From NCBI GenBank assembly GCA_017484065.1, contig JAFUTX010000022.1, forward strand, positions 1 through 52,427: a stretch of DNA of 52,427 nucleotides. Direction: 5' to 3'. Below the pieces are notes generated by a model, which was not told the origin of the DNA, made no database searches, and saw nothing but the letters and a program-made list of their open reading frames with translations. The stretch is from Bacilli bacterium (lineage in GTDB: Bacteria > Bacillota_I > Bacilli_A > RF39 > UBA660). Shown piece after piece: positions 25,408-34,067 of this stretch (positions within the stretch are counted from its first letter, which is position 1; every line of letters begins with the position of its first letter). Position numbers and translations under genes: made by a program.

Positions 25408-26544
25408 TTAAAAACAACTCTTAATAGTTTCAATAATAATTTCTTGTTCATCAATAGTCATTTTAATATCAGAAGGTAGACATATTCCACGTTTAAATAA
25501 ATCAGTTCCAACATCACTATCTTCATTAGAAACAAATATATTATCTTTAAATAATGGTTGAAGATGCATTGGTTTCCAAAGATGTCTACCTTCTGCATTA
25601 ATGTTATTTAAAGCTTCTAATAAACATTGTGGAGTAACATCAACATCACTATTAATAATCATACATGATAACCAATAATTAGGTTCACTATTTACTAAAT
25701 CAATTGGATTCATTTGTATTGGTAAATCTTTAAATCCTTCTTTGTATCTTTCATAAATAGCTTTTTTTAATGCTATGTGTTCTTCAAGGTAATTAAGTTG
25801 TCCTCTTACTACTCCTGCTATGACATTACTCATCCTATAATTGTATCCAATCATAGTATGTTCATACCAATTAACATTTTCTTTAGCTTGAGTTGACCAT
25901 TTTTTAGCTTTTTCCGCTGCTTCTTTAGAATCTGTTAATAACATACCACCGCTAGAACCAGTTATAATTTTATTACCATTAAATGAAATACAATTATAAT
26001 CACCAAAAGTACCTGTTTGTTTTCCTTTATAAGTTGCTCCTAAACTTTCAGCTGCATCTTCAACTAATATGGCATTATGTTTTTTACATATTTCTTTTAT
26101 CTTATCTAATTTAGCTGGAGTTCCATATAGATTAGCAACAACAACTAACTTTACATCAGGATATAATAAAAATGCTTTTTCTAACATATCTGGATCCATA
26201 TTCCAAGTATCATATTCAGTATCTATAAATATAGGAGTTGCATGTTCATATAGTACTGGATTAACAGTTGCTATAAAAGTTAAATCTGAACAAAATACTC
26301 TATCACCTGCTTTTATTCCTGCAAGTTTTATAGCTAAATGAAGAGCACTAGTACCACTAGATAATGCTACTGCATACTTACTACCTGTTTTTTCACAAAC
26401 TATTTTTTCTACTTCATTTATATTAGCTCCAACTGTACTCATCCAATTAGTATTATAAGCTTCCTCCATATACTTTAATTCATCACCATGCATTGTTGGC
26501 GATGATAACCATACCTTTTTTGAAAAAGGTTTAATCTCTTTCAT
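25408..26544 (-). CDS. pglE: PglE-like sugar aminotransferase (DegT/DnrJ/EryC1/StrS)
   Basis: About 378 residues; PLP-dependent. The N-terminus IKPFSKKVWLSSPTMHGDELKY is typical of PglE. ALSSGTSALHLAIKLAG binds the cofactor phosphate, VEDAAESLGATYKGKQTGTFG contains the conserved Asp, and the Schiff-base Lys is in FNGNKIITGSSGG. It would aminate the UDP-4-keto-6-deoxy sugar made by PglF. The frame opens at GTG 26556 but ATG 26544 is better placed; either way the start overlaps pglF. The 3' end is followed directly by ATPase cassette B, which separates it from pglC and pglD. Confidence 0.86.
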   Translation of the reverse strand: MKEIKPFSKKVWLSSPTMHGDELKYMEEAYNTNWMSTVGANINEVEKIVCEKTGSKYAVALSSGTSALHLAIKLAGIKAGDRVFCSDLTFIATVNPVLYEHATPIFIDTEYDTWNMDPDMLEKAFLLYPDVKLVVVANLYGTPAKLDKIKEICKKHNAILVEDAAESLGATYKGKQTGTFGDYNCISFNGNKIITGSSGGMLLTDSKEAAEKAKKWSTQAKENVNWYEHTMIGYNYRMSNVIAGVVRGQLNYLEEHIALKKAIYERYKEGFKDLPIQMNPIDLVNSEPNYWLSCMIINSDVDVTPQCLLEALNNINAEGRHLWKPMHLQPLFKDNIFVSNEDSDVGTDLFKRGICLPSDIKMTIDEQEIIIETIKSCF

Positions 26545-28420
26545 TTTTATGCCCACTTTCTTTATCTATTTTATATGTTGTAACAATACTAGCTACTAAT
26601 TCTTTAATATTATCTACATTTTGATTGGCACTTTTAATAAGATTATCTAAATCTTTAAAAAAGCTTTTTGGTATATTTAATGGCTTACCAATATTGATTA
26701 ACTTATTTGGTGTTCGTTCTAATCCTTCTTCTGCCATTAACCTTTCTTCATATAGCTTTTCTCCAGGTCTTAAACCAATAATCTTAATTGAAATGTCTTT
26801 ATTAGGTATATAACCTTTATACCTAATTAATTTACAAGCTAAATCATATATTTTTACTGGTTTACCCATATCAAGAACAAATATTTCTCCTCCTTTAGCA
26901 AAACACCCAGCTTGCAGGACTAAACTTACTGCTTCAGGTATGGTCATAAAATATCTTGTTATTTCTTTACTAGTAACAGTTACAGGCCCTCCACTATCTA
27001 TTTGTTTTAAAAACAAATTAATTACTGACCCATTAGAACCTAAAACATTTCCAAATCTAACTGCTACATAATCAGTATTTTTATTTTTTTTATCAAATGA
27101 TTGAATAATCATTTCACAGATACGTTTACTAGCACCCATAATATTAGTTGGTCTAACCGCCTTATCAGTGGATATTAATACAAATTTCTTGGTTTTATAA
27201 ATACTAGCTAACTTACATAAATTAAGAGTACCTAAAACATTATTTTTAATAACTTCATTAGGAGAAAATTCCATCAAAGGTACATGTTTATGAGCTGCAG
27301 CATGATAAACATAATCTGGTTTATATTTTTTAAATACTTGTTCTAATCTATCATAATCTCTTATAGAACCTATAATAGTATGTAAATTAATAGTTGGGAA
27401 ATTTCTTAATAATTCTTGTTCGATATCATAGGCATTATTTTCATATATATCAAATATAATTAATGATTTAGGATTAGATGATGCAATTTGCCTACAAAGT
27501 TCTGATCCTATTGAACCTCCCCCACCTGTAACTAGAATAATTTTATTTTTTAAACTATTATTAATTTCAATATCATCTACAACTATTTGATCTCTTCCTA
27601 AAAAATCCTCATAAGATAATGGTCTAATTTGACTAACTATATTAGGTCTATTATCTTTCATAGATAAATATATAGATGGTAATATCTTTATATCACAATT
27701 TGTTTTATGACATTCTGTTACTATCTTATCTATCTTTTTCTTAGATACTGATGGTATAGCAATAATAATACTTTTAGCTTTATATTTATTAGCTAAATAG
27801 CTAATATCTTTTATACTACCTTCTACTTTTATTCCTTTAATATAAGAACCTATTTTACTTTTATCATCATCAACTACACAAACTAATCTTGTATCAAATA
27901 CCGAACCATTATTATTAATTTCATCAATAATTAATCTACCAGCTTCTCCCGCTCCAACTAAGATAGTATTTGTTGTATTCTTCTTATTATTATAATTAAT
28001 ATATATTGTTCTTAACATTCGATACCCTAGCCTTGAAAAGCAAGTTAATGTAATAAGTAAGAATATTTGAATTAAATAATAACTTCTTGGCATATTTATA
28101 TTAAATATATGTTTATATATATACATAACTATTTCAGCAAATGTACAACCCATAATAATATTTATTAATTCTATAACAGATGCATATTTCCACATAGATG
28201 TATATAATCTAAATAATAAGAAAGTAATTAAAACTATTATAAAATCAATAGCTAAATATTGGTATGATCCTACTAAATATTTCTCTGGAACAGTACCAAA
28301 ATCAAATCTTATCCAAACAGCAAATATTGATGAAAATAATAGTACAAATAAATCTATTAAAATAAATAAGAATATATTTGGTATTTTATTTCTTATTATG
28401 CCTTTTACTTTTTTTGTCAT
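26531..28420 (-). CDS. pglF: PglF/CapD-like UDP-sugar 4,6-dehydratase
   Basis: A 629-residue membrane-bound SDR enzyme. Four hydrophobic helices occupy residues ~12-130. Then comes a Rossmann-like domain with NTILVGAGEAGRLIIDEI and the catalytic SDR domain from residue ~292: ILVTGGGGSIGSELCRQI (NAD binding), YHAAAHKHVPLME, ISTDKAVRPTNIMGASKRICE. The usual SDR Tyr is replaced by Met (MGASK), as is normal for this subfamily. It converts UDP-GlcNAc to the 4-keto-6-deoxy sugar. The start overlaps the polymerase gene by 35 nt. Confidence 0.88.
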   Translation of the reverse strand: MTKKVKGIIRNKIPNIFLFILIDLFVLLFSSIFAVWIRFDFGTVPEKYLVGSYQYLAIDFIIVLITFLLFRLYTSMWKYASVIELINIIMGCTFAEIVMYIYKHIFNINMPRSYYLIQIFLLITLTCFSRLGYRMLRTIYINYNNKKNTTNTILVGAGEAGRLIIDEINNNGSVFDTRLVCVVDDDKSKIGSYIKGIKVEGSIKDISYLANKYKAKSIIIAIPSVSKKKIDKIVTECHKTNCDIKILPSIYLSMKDNRPNIVSQIRPLSYEDFLGRDQIVVDDIEINNSLKNKIILVTGGGGSIGSELCRQIASSNPKSLIIFDIYENNAYDIEQELLRNFPTINLHTIIGSIRDYDRLEQVFKKYKPDYVYHAAAHKHVPLMEFSPNEVIKNNVLGTLNLCKLASIYKTKKFVLISTDKAVRPTNIMGASKRICEMIIQSFDKKNKNTDYVAVRFGNVLGSNGSVINLFLKQIDSGGPVTVTSKEITRYFMTIPEAVSLVLQAGCFAKGGEIFVLDMGKPVKIYDLACKLIRYKGYIPNKDISIKIIGLRPGEKLYEERLMAEEGLERTPNKLINIGKPLNIPKSFFKDLDNLIKSANQNVDNIKELVASIVTTYKIDKESGHKNERD

Positions 28421-29717
28421 TATTTACCTCTTTTTTTATTATATTATCTCTATCCACTAACAACCCCAAAGATATATAAAATATAGGTGCTACTTCTATA
28501 ACACTAAAGCTAAAGAAAGCTTGAATTAAATACCCAATTACGGGAAGTATTAAGTAAATACTCTTTTCTTTATAATTATTTTTTATTCCTCTAAATATAA
28601 TTATAAAATAAAATACTAAATAAGATATTAAAGCAAATATTCCTTCACATATAAGTATTTGTAAATACTCATTATGGGCTTTATCATAAAAGTATTTTCC
28701 TTTCCATAAAGGTTTATCTCCAAAAGCATAATAGAAATTATCTATTCCTACACCATTAATAATATTTTTAGGAACTATTTTTAAAGTATTCTTCCAAATA
28801 AACATTCTTGATGAGCCATAATTATCTTTTATATTTCCTTTTATTACTTCTTTAGTTTCATTACTAGTTTTAACAAAATCATTTAATAAATTAGTTTGAT
28901 TATTAAATACAAGTACTTCAGTTATAAAAGCTAATAAAATTAATACTAAAAAGATACGCCAATACTTTTTATTTTTAATAGCATATATTAATGCATAAAT
29001 ATATACACATATTAGTGCTACTAAGCAAGCTAAACAATCACTTATAAGTAATCCAATCATAAATATCGGAATAAGTATACCAAATATTATTTTAGCTACT
29101 ATTTTTTTGGCATCTATAAACAAACCTATTGTATAACCTAGACACATTAGTTCTAAAGCTGCAAAGAAATTTGGATTAGTTATAAAGCCCGTCGCCCATA
29201 GTTTTTTATTATGATATCGTCGAAATATTGTAAGTATTCCTTTAGCTTCTAAAGATTTAGTTATATTAGTAACTTGAAATATTGCATAAAATGTGTTAAT
29301 AAGACCTACTAAAAGAATCGAATAAACAATTACCTTTTTATATTTTTTATCAATAAATGTAGATAAAAAATAGACACTAAAATAATAAAGAATCGTATAT
29401 AAGCCCTCATATCTACCAGGTATACCATGTAATGCTACATCTTTTCTTATAGCATATAAATAAGATATATAAAGAAATATAAGAATAAATATCATAAATA
29501 TATCTATCTTACTAAAATTAAATTTTTGTTTTTTTATTATTCTAATTATAGACATAATAATAATTACAACAATATTTATTATTAATACCTTTTTATAAAC
29601 AGAAAAAAATTTCCAAGCTGATAATTTATTAATTAGATTTAAATAACTACAAACTAATATACATACTATATTAATTATTATATATATTGGTAATACTAAC
29701 TTTCCTATTCTTTTCAT
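28386..29717 (-). CDS. O-antigen polymerase/ligase family protein (Wzy/WaaL-like)
   Basis: A 443-residue polytopic membrane protein with about 10-12 helices. A long extracytoplasmic loop at residues ~265-335 contains NYGSSRMFIWKNTLKIVPKN and GVGIDNFYYAF...DKAHNEYLQILICEG, the hallmark of O-antigen ligase/Wzy proteins. It would polymerise or transfer the lipid-linked glycan on the outer face. Located between the epimerase gene (72-nt gap) and pglF (overlap). Confidence 0.85.
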   Translation of the reverse strand: MKRIGKLVLPIYIIINIVCILVCSYLNLINKLSAWKFFSVYKKVLIINIVVIIIMSIIRIIKKQKFNFSKIDIFMIFILIFLYISYLYAIRKDVALHGIPGRYEGLYTILYYFSVYFLSTFIDKKYKKVIVYSILLVGLINTFYAIFQVTNITKSLEAKGILTIFRRYHNKKLWATGFITNPNFFAALELMCLGYTIGLFIDAKKIVAKIIFGILIPIFMIGLLISDCLACLVALICVYIYALIYAIKNKKYWRIFLVLILLAFITEVLVFNNQTNLLNDFVKTSNETKEVIKGNIKDNYGSSRMFIWKNTLKIVPKNIINGVGIDNFYYAFGDKPLWKGKYFYDKAHNEYLQILICEGIFALISYLVFYFIIIFRGIKNNYKEKSIYLILPVIGYLIQAFFSFSVIEVAPIFYISLGLLVDRDNIIKKEVNNDKKSKRHNKK

Positions 29718-29789
29718 TATACACCTTCTATTTTAATAAAATTATATCATGTATATTATTAAATAGTAAACTAATATGCTTTATTATTT

Positions 29790-30779
29790 TTATATTTTAT
29801 TACTTTTTTCTCCTATTTCATTAGCTTTTATAGAATTTATATATTCTCTTATTCCATCTTCAAAACTAGTTTGAGGATTATATCCTAGTAATTTTTTTGC
29901 TTTAGATATATCTGCATATGTTCCATATACATCCCCCGGTTGCATATCCATCTTCTTTATTAAAGGATTAATATTTAAAGTGTTGCCAATTACATTAATC
30001 ATATCAATTAGCTTTATTGGATTAGAACTACCTAGATTAATAACTTCATAAACTTTATTATTGTTTTCTACATAATTAATAGATTTAATTATTCCTTCTA
30101 CTATATCGTCTATATAAGTATAATCTCTAAATGTTTCGCCATTACCATACATTTCAATCTCTTCGTTATTTAATATTTTATTAATAAATTTATTGATAGC
30201 TAAGTCAGGTCTTTGTCGTTTACCATATACAGTAAATAGTCTTAACATTATAACATTCATTTCATATATATGATGATAAACATGTGTCATTAATTCATTA
30301 CTCTTTTTTGTTTCAGCATATATACTAATTGGATTATTAACACTCATATCTTCTTTTAAAGGGAATATTTTACTATTACCATAAACACTACTACTAGAAG
30401 CCATAACTAAATTATTTATATTATGATTTTTCATTTCTTCTAATAGATTATTAGTACCAATAATATTAACTTCTTGGTAAGTAATAGGATTTTCAAGTGA
30501 TGGCCTTACTCCAGCCATAGCAGCTAAATGAATGACACAATCTATATTATTTTCATCGAATATTCTTTTCAATCCTTCTCTGTTTCTAATATCCTCTTTA
30601 TATATTTTATAATTAATACTTCTTACAGCATTACCAATATTATTCATTTTAATTTCAGGATTATAATAATCATTAAAATTATCAATAACTATAACTTGAT
30701 TATTTAATTCTAATAATCTATCTACTAAATTAGATCCAATAAATCCTGCTCCTCCTGTTACTAAATATGTGCTCATCAT
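29790..30779 (-). CDS. UDP-sugar 4-epimerase, CapI/UDP-glucuronate epimerase-like
   Basis: A 329-residue extended SDR. YLVTGGAGFIGSNLVDRLLE binds NAD, IDNFNDYYNPEIK is the marker of the CapI-type group, HLAAMAGVRPSLENP and ASSSSVYGNS follow, and the catalytic YxxxK is SIYAETKKSNE. It probably interconverts UDP-glucuronate/galacturonate or UDP-Glc/Gal forms; the exact substrate is not certain. The start overlaps the preceding gene by 4 nt (ATGA). Confidence 0.85.
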   Translation of the reverse strand: MMSTYLVTGGAGFIGSNLVDRLLELNNQVIVIDNFNDYYNPEIKMNNIGNAVRSINYKIYKEDIRNREGLKRIFDENNIDCVIHLAAMAGVRPSLENPITYQEVNIIGTNNLLEEMKNHNINNLVMASSSSVYGNSKIFPLKEDMSVNNPISIYAETKKSNELMTHVYHHIYEMNVIMLRLFTVYGKRQRPDLAINKFINKILNNEEIEMYGNGETFRDYTYIDDIVEGIIKSINYVENNNKVYEVINLGSSNPIKLIDMINVIGNTLNINPLIKKMDMQPGDVYGTYADISKAKKLLGYNPQTSFEDGIREYINSIKANEIGEKSNKI

Positions 30780-31549
30780 AATTCTTCTTTCTTTTTTATA
30801 TTTAAATACTCCTTAGATCCTTTTAACATTAATTTATAGGCATTTACTAGTTTTATATCTGTTAACATATATCTATGTCTTAATAAAAACTGTAATATTA
30901 ATAAATGTCTTATTTTAGGATTAACTGCTGTAAACAAAGCTCCTTTATTAAAGAAATATAATTCATTATATCCTTTAAACCAAGTTGAATTATTGTTATA
31001 TACTACACCTAAATATTCTGGACTAGCATATACTTTTAATTTATTTTTATATAAATCAACTATAAACATTGTATCTGAACCATTATTAAATTTAGCCCCT
31101 GGTCCAAACATTGGATTAAATTTGATATTAGCTAAACTGCTTCTTCTAACTGCTATATTATAAGTAGCATAGTTTAAACTATTATATATATGTAATCTCT
31201 TTCTTTTAGTTATTATTCTTTTCTTTCTATTGGGGCTTTCAAAATTAAAAAATATAACATCAGCTTGAGGATTAGCTTTAAATTCATTTATAACTATTTT
31301 ATCATAATCTTTATTATAAACTACATCATTATCACAAAAAAGAAGTATATCTCCATTAGCGTGTTCTAAAGCTCTATTTCTACTATTAGATACCCCTTTT
31401 TCTTTATAAGAATAAATATTAAAATTGTTATATTTAACAAATGTATCTTTATTACATTGATTAATAACTACACATTTACTATTAATATTCATTTTATCTA
31501 AATCTTTTTTATTTAAATTAACTACTGATAATAATACTTCTATTTCCAT
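30776..31549 (-). CDS. Glycosyltransferase family 2-like
   Basis: A 257-residue cytoplasmic protein with a shortened GT-A fold: EVLLSVVNLNKKDL, GVSNSRNRALEHANGDILLFCDNDVVY (the DND is the metal site), and NIAVRRSSLANIKFNPMFGPGAKFNNGSDT as the acceptor/ED-like region. It is the first gene of the glycan locus. The C-terminal KKEEL abuts the epimerase start. Sugar specificity is unknown. Confidence 0.82.
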   Translation of the reverse strand: MEIEVLLSVVNLNKKDLDKMNINSKCVVINQCNKDTFVKYNNFNIYSYKEKGVSNSRNRALEHANGDILLFCDNDVVYNKDYDKIVINEFKANPQADVIFFNFESPNRKKRIITKRKRLHIYNSLNYATYNIAVRRSSLANIKFNPMFGPGAKFNNGSDTMFIVDLYKNKLKVYASPEYLGVVYNNNSTWFKGYNELYFFNKGALFTAVNPKIRHLLILQFLLRHRYMLTDIKLVNAYKLMLKGSKEYLNIKKKEEL

Positions 31550-31565
31550 GATTACCTCTTATATA

Positions 31566-31594
31566 ATTATACAAAAAACTACTATGTTTTTCAA
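31566..31594 (-). promoter_or_regulatory. Candidate glycan-locus promoter
   Basis: On the minus strand TTGAAA, a 17-bp spacer, then TATAAT, ending 17 bp before the first start codon. It overlaps the hairpin at 31578-31601. The implied leader is very short, so an upstream promoter plus attenuation is equally possible. Confidence 0.45.
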
Positions 31595-31601
31595 TAGTAG
31601 T
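31578..31601 (-). terminator. Conserved CTACTAT hairpin in the glycan-locus leader
   Basis: ACTACTAT/ATAGTAGT stem with an 8-nt loop and T6 on the minus strand, 29 bp before the first glycan gene. Preceded by GGAAAG, as is the hairpin at 17115 in similar form. Confidence 0.6.
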
Positions 31602-31705
31602 CTTTCCTATATATATCACTTATCACAACTATTCTACATTTTTAACATATCATCTTTATAAATCATTATAAAGAATAAAGAAGTTAAAAAAATTAATAAA
31701 ACCTA

Positions 31706-31734
31706 TTGATATTCAGTTCTTTTTGTGTTAAAAT
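31706..31734 (+). promoter_or_regulatory. tRNA-Pro promoter
   Basis: TTGATA, a 17-bp spacer, then TAAAAT, ending 25 bp before the tRNA. The gap 31604-31705 shows nothing else. Confidence 0.65.
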
Positions 31735-31759
31735 TCATTATGTACTCAGGAAATATATT

Positions 31760-31836
31760 CGAGAAGTAGCACAGCTTGGTAGTGCACTTGGTTTGGGACC
31801 AAGGGGTCGCAGGTTCGAATCCTGTCTTCTCGACCA
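31760..31836 (+). tRNA. tRNA-Pro (TGG)
   Basis: A 77-nt cloverleaf with acceptor stem CGAGAAG/CTTCTCG, encoded CCA, T-loop GGTTCGAATCC, and anticodon loop TTTGGGA giving TGG. Confidence 0.95.
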
Positions 31837-31848
31837 ATTAAGTTTATT

Positions 31849-31864
31849 AACTCCAAATGGAGTT
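31849..31864 (+). terminator. tRNA-Pro terminator
   Basis: AACTCC-AAAT-GGAGTT followed by T6, 12 nt past the tRNA. Confidence 0.85.
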
Positions 31865-31890
31865 TTTTTTATTTTCTAAAACAAAAGAAA

Positions 31891-31914
31891 AACCCAAACT
31901 ATTAAGTTTGAGTT
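31891..31914 (-). terminator. tRNA-Arg terminator
   Basis: On the minus strand a 10-bp stem (one wobble) around a 4-nt loop followed by T-rich sequence, 13 nt past the CCA end. Confidence 0.75.
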
Positions 31915-31927
31915 AAATACTTAAATA

Positions 31928-32005
31928 TGGTGCGCCCAAAGGGAGTCGAACCCCTAACCTTTAGATCCGTAGTCTAACGCTCTATCCAATTGAGCTATGA
32001 GCGCA
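31928..32005 (-). tRNA. tRNA-Arg (ACG)
   Basis: Cloverleaf with acceptor TGCGCTC/GGGCGCA (one wobble), encoded CCA, T-arm GGGGTTCGACTCCC, and anticodon loop CTACGGA giving ACG, expected to be read as ICG. Confidence 0.95.
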
Positions 32006-32010
32006 AATAA

Positions 32011-32056
32011 TTTCGAATAACGAATACATTATATAACATTATTCGAAATAAATCAA
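32011..32056 (-). promoter_or_regulatory. tRNA-Arg promoter inside an inverted repeat
   Basis: On the minus strand TTGATT, a 17-bp spacer, then TATAAT (32028-32056). The -10 box lies between perfect 10-bp inverted arms TTTCGAATAA (32011-32020) and TTATTCGAAA (32039-32048). The arms could also terminate the preceding gene. Confidence 0.55.
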
Positions 32057-33396
32057 CGAGTTTTTACATCATTTTGTTCATACTCATCATAAATATTGTA
32101 ATAATTATTATTTATTAGTTGTAAATCATTCTCTATAATTGGAGATTTTTTAGTATTTCCATTCTCTTTATAATCTTCTAAATTAACACATTTATCTTCA
32201 ACTAAATCTTTTTGATAATGAAATTCTAGTACTTTCATACACTTATTCATATATTTGAAAGCTTCTGGATTATTCTTAATTAAGTTATCTTTGTCAGTCA
32301 CAAACTCTTTAAATGTATTACTAAAATAAGTACTTGGTGAATCAATTTCTTTTTCGTTTAGTTCTTCTTTATTTTCTTCATAAAGCTTAGTCCATTCTCT
32401 AGAATTAGATGAAAAGAATTTAACACCATTTTCATCTTTAGGAGCATCTGCTAATGTTCCTAAATAATTATCAACAAAATGACCTACTCCGACTAAGAAA
32501 CTTTCTTCAATTTCTTGTTCATCTTTACCACTAAAAGCTAAATATCTAATATCCTTATTGGATTCCATTGGACTAAATAGTGCTGCACCTTTACTTGTTA
32601 CTTTATCGTTATTACTAATTAATATTTTATAGTTTTCTCTATCGATTAAATCTTTTAACCAATCAGGTAACAAATCATATTCGTGGTATGCACATTTTGA
32701 ATTATTCAAACTAACATCTTGCCCAACCATAAACTTATTAGGAGTTCTAACCTTATAATTAATATATTTAATACTATTTTTAAATAATTTATGTTTTAAA
32801 CCAGGAATAATTACAGAAGCAGCTATTAAAATACTTGATAAATTACTACTAGATTTTCTTTCTACAGGCTCTGCTTTTTCTTCTACTATTTTTGTTTCTG
32901 GTATTGGTTCAATAATCGGTTCATGTTCTACAATGGGTTCAACAGCTTCACCAATTACAAAACTACCATTATCAAAATAGAAATCATTTTGAATATCATT
33001 TTGTTCAATAACCTCTTCTTTTGGTTCAATATTATCTGTTGTTACGAGAGGATCTATTTTTATTTCTTTAATATCGTTATTTATAATTAATTCATCTTTA
33101 TGAATATCTTCAGGTATTATATATTCAGGATTTTTATTTTCTACAATATCATAGATAGATAAGGTATGATTAATTTCAGGATAATTATTTACAACATTAT
33201 TATATGTATTAATTTCTAGTTCCTTATTACTATTATAATTTGAATTATATTCATCTTTTACAATATCTTGTTTTTTAACAGTATTATTCTTCTTTGACTT
33301 AGATAAACGATAACTAACTCTATTAGATAACCAATATAAGATAATTACAAAAAATAGTAAAATAGTTAAATATAATGCAATAGTTCTATCATCCAC
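32053..33396 (-). CDS. Membrane-anchored protein with degenerate lethal-factor-like domain
   Basis: About 447 residues from GTG 33396, which has GGGAGTG upstream; the longer frame to 33462 lacks a ribosome binding site. One N-terminal helix (ALYLTILLFFVIILYWL) anchors it. Residues ~30-190 are acidic, low-complexity and Asn/Glu-rich. The C-terminal ~230 residues hold NKFMVGQDVSL, GVGHFVDNYLG and TYFSNTFKEFV, resembling the anthrax-lethal-factor-like (ATLF) peptidase fold. The zinc motif HExxH is not present (VGVGHF), so it is probably inactive. The fold assignment is tentative; an unrecognised family is the alternative. Confidence 0.5.
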   Translation of the reverse strand: MDDRTIALYLTILLFFVIILYWLSNRVSYRLSKSKKNNTVKKQDIVKDEYNSNYNSNKELEINTYNNVVNNYPEINHTLSIYDIVENKNPEYIIPEDIHKDELIINNDIKEIKIDPLVTTDNIEPKEEVIEQNDIQNDFYFDNGSFVIGEAVEPIVEHEPIIEPIPETKIVEEKAEPVERKSSSNLSSILIAASVIIPGLKHKLFKNSIKYINYKVRTPNKFMVGQDVSLNNSKCAYHEYDLLPDWLKDLIDRENYKILISNNDKVTSKGAALFSPMESNKDIRYLAFSGKDEQEIEESFLVGVGHFVDNYLGTLADAPKDENGVKFFSSNSREWTKLYEENKEELNEKEIDSPSTYFSNTFKEFVTDKDNLIKNNPEAFKYMNKCMKVLEFHYQKDLVEDKCVNLEDYKENGNTKKSPIIENDLQLINNNYYNIYDEYEQNDVKTR

Positions 33397-33490
33397 AAAA
33401 ATCACTCCCTTCCAAAGTTGTTTAACAAGACGTATTCTAACACTAAATACTAAATAATACAATATTTTTTACAAAGAAAAAAGTTGTGAT

Positions 33491-34063
33491 TCAACTTAAT
33501 CTTGATCCACAACTTTGACAATAACTATCACCTTGACTGATAGGTGCTCCACAATTTCTACAATTAACTAAAACTTCATTTGTCTTTTCTTCTACCTTTT
33601 CTTCTTTAATAATTTCTGCTTCAATTACCTTCTTATTACCATCAGTATTATTATTACTTTGACTATTTTCTTTAACACTATTGTTGATAGCATCTTTACT
33701 AACTATTTTTATATATTTAGCAATTGCCATACCATATAATACTAAAGTAACAATTGAAACAATGCCTGATACTAAATAACGTACACTACTTGGTAAAAGC
33801 GAATATGTTTTTTCTACTCCATTAATAGTAATGGAATAATTATAAGATATTAAATTAGCTACTATTAATATTATTCCAACTAATTTATTAACTGTTAACT
33901 TACCTAATAAATACAAATTAAGTACAGGTATCCAAGCTATAATACTTTTCTTACCATATATTTGTTTATTTAAATTAGAAAGTAATAATGCTAATAAAAC
34001 ATAAATTATTATAAATACAATTCCAATAATTAAGAACACAGGTGCTAATATTATATACTTCAT
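33491..34063 (-). CDS. Membrane protein with C-terminal zinc ribbon
   Basis: A 190-residue protein with an N-terminal helix pair (IILAPVFLIIGIVFIIIYVLLALLL), two or three more hydrophobic segments to residue ~115, a charged linker and a terminal zinc ribbon (CRNCGAP...CQSCG). Such zinc-ribbon membrane proteins are common in Firmicutes and of unknown role. It lies just after the flippase-like gene (4-nt gap), so both are probably in the pssA-psd unit. Confidence 0.7.
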   Translation of the reverse strand: MKYIILAPVFLIIGIVFIIIYVLLALLLSNLNKQIYGKKSIIAWIPVLNLYLLGKLTVNKLVGIILIVANLISYNYSITINGVEKTYSLLPSSVRYLVSGIVSIVTLVLYGMAIAKYIKIVSKDAINNSVKENSQSNNNTDGNKKVIEAEIIKEEKVEEKTNEVLVNCRNCGAPISQGDSYCQSCGSRLS

Positions 34064-34067
34064 AAAT

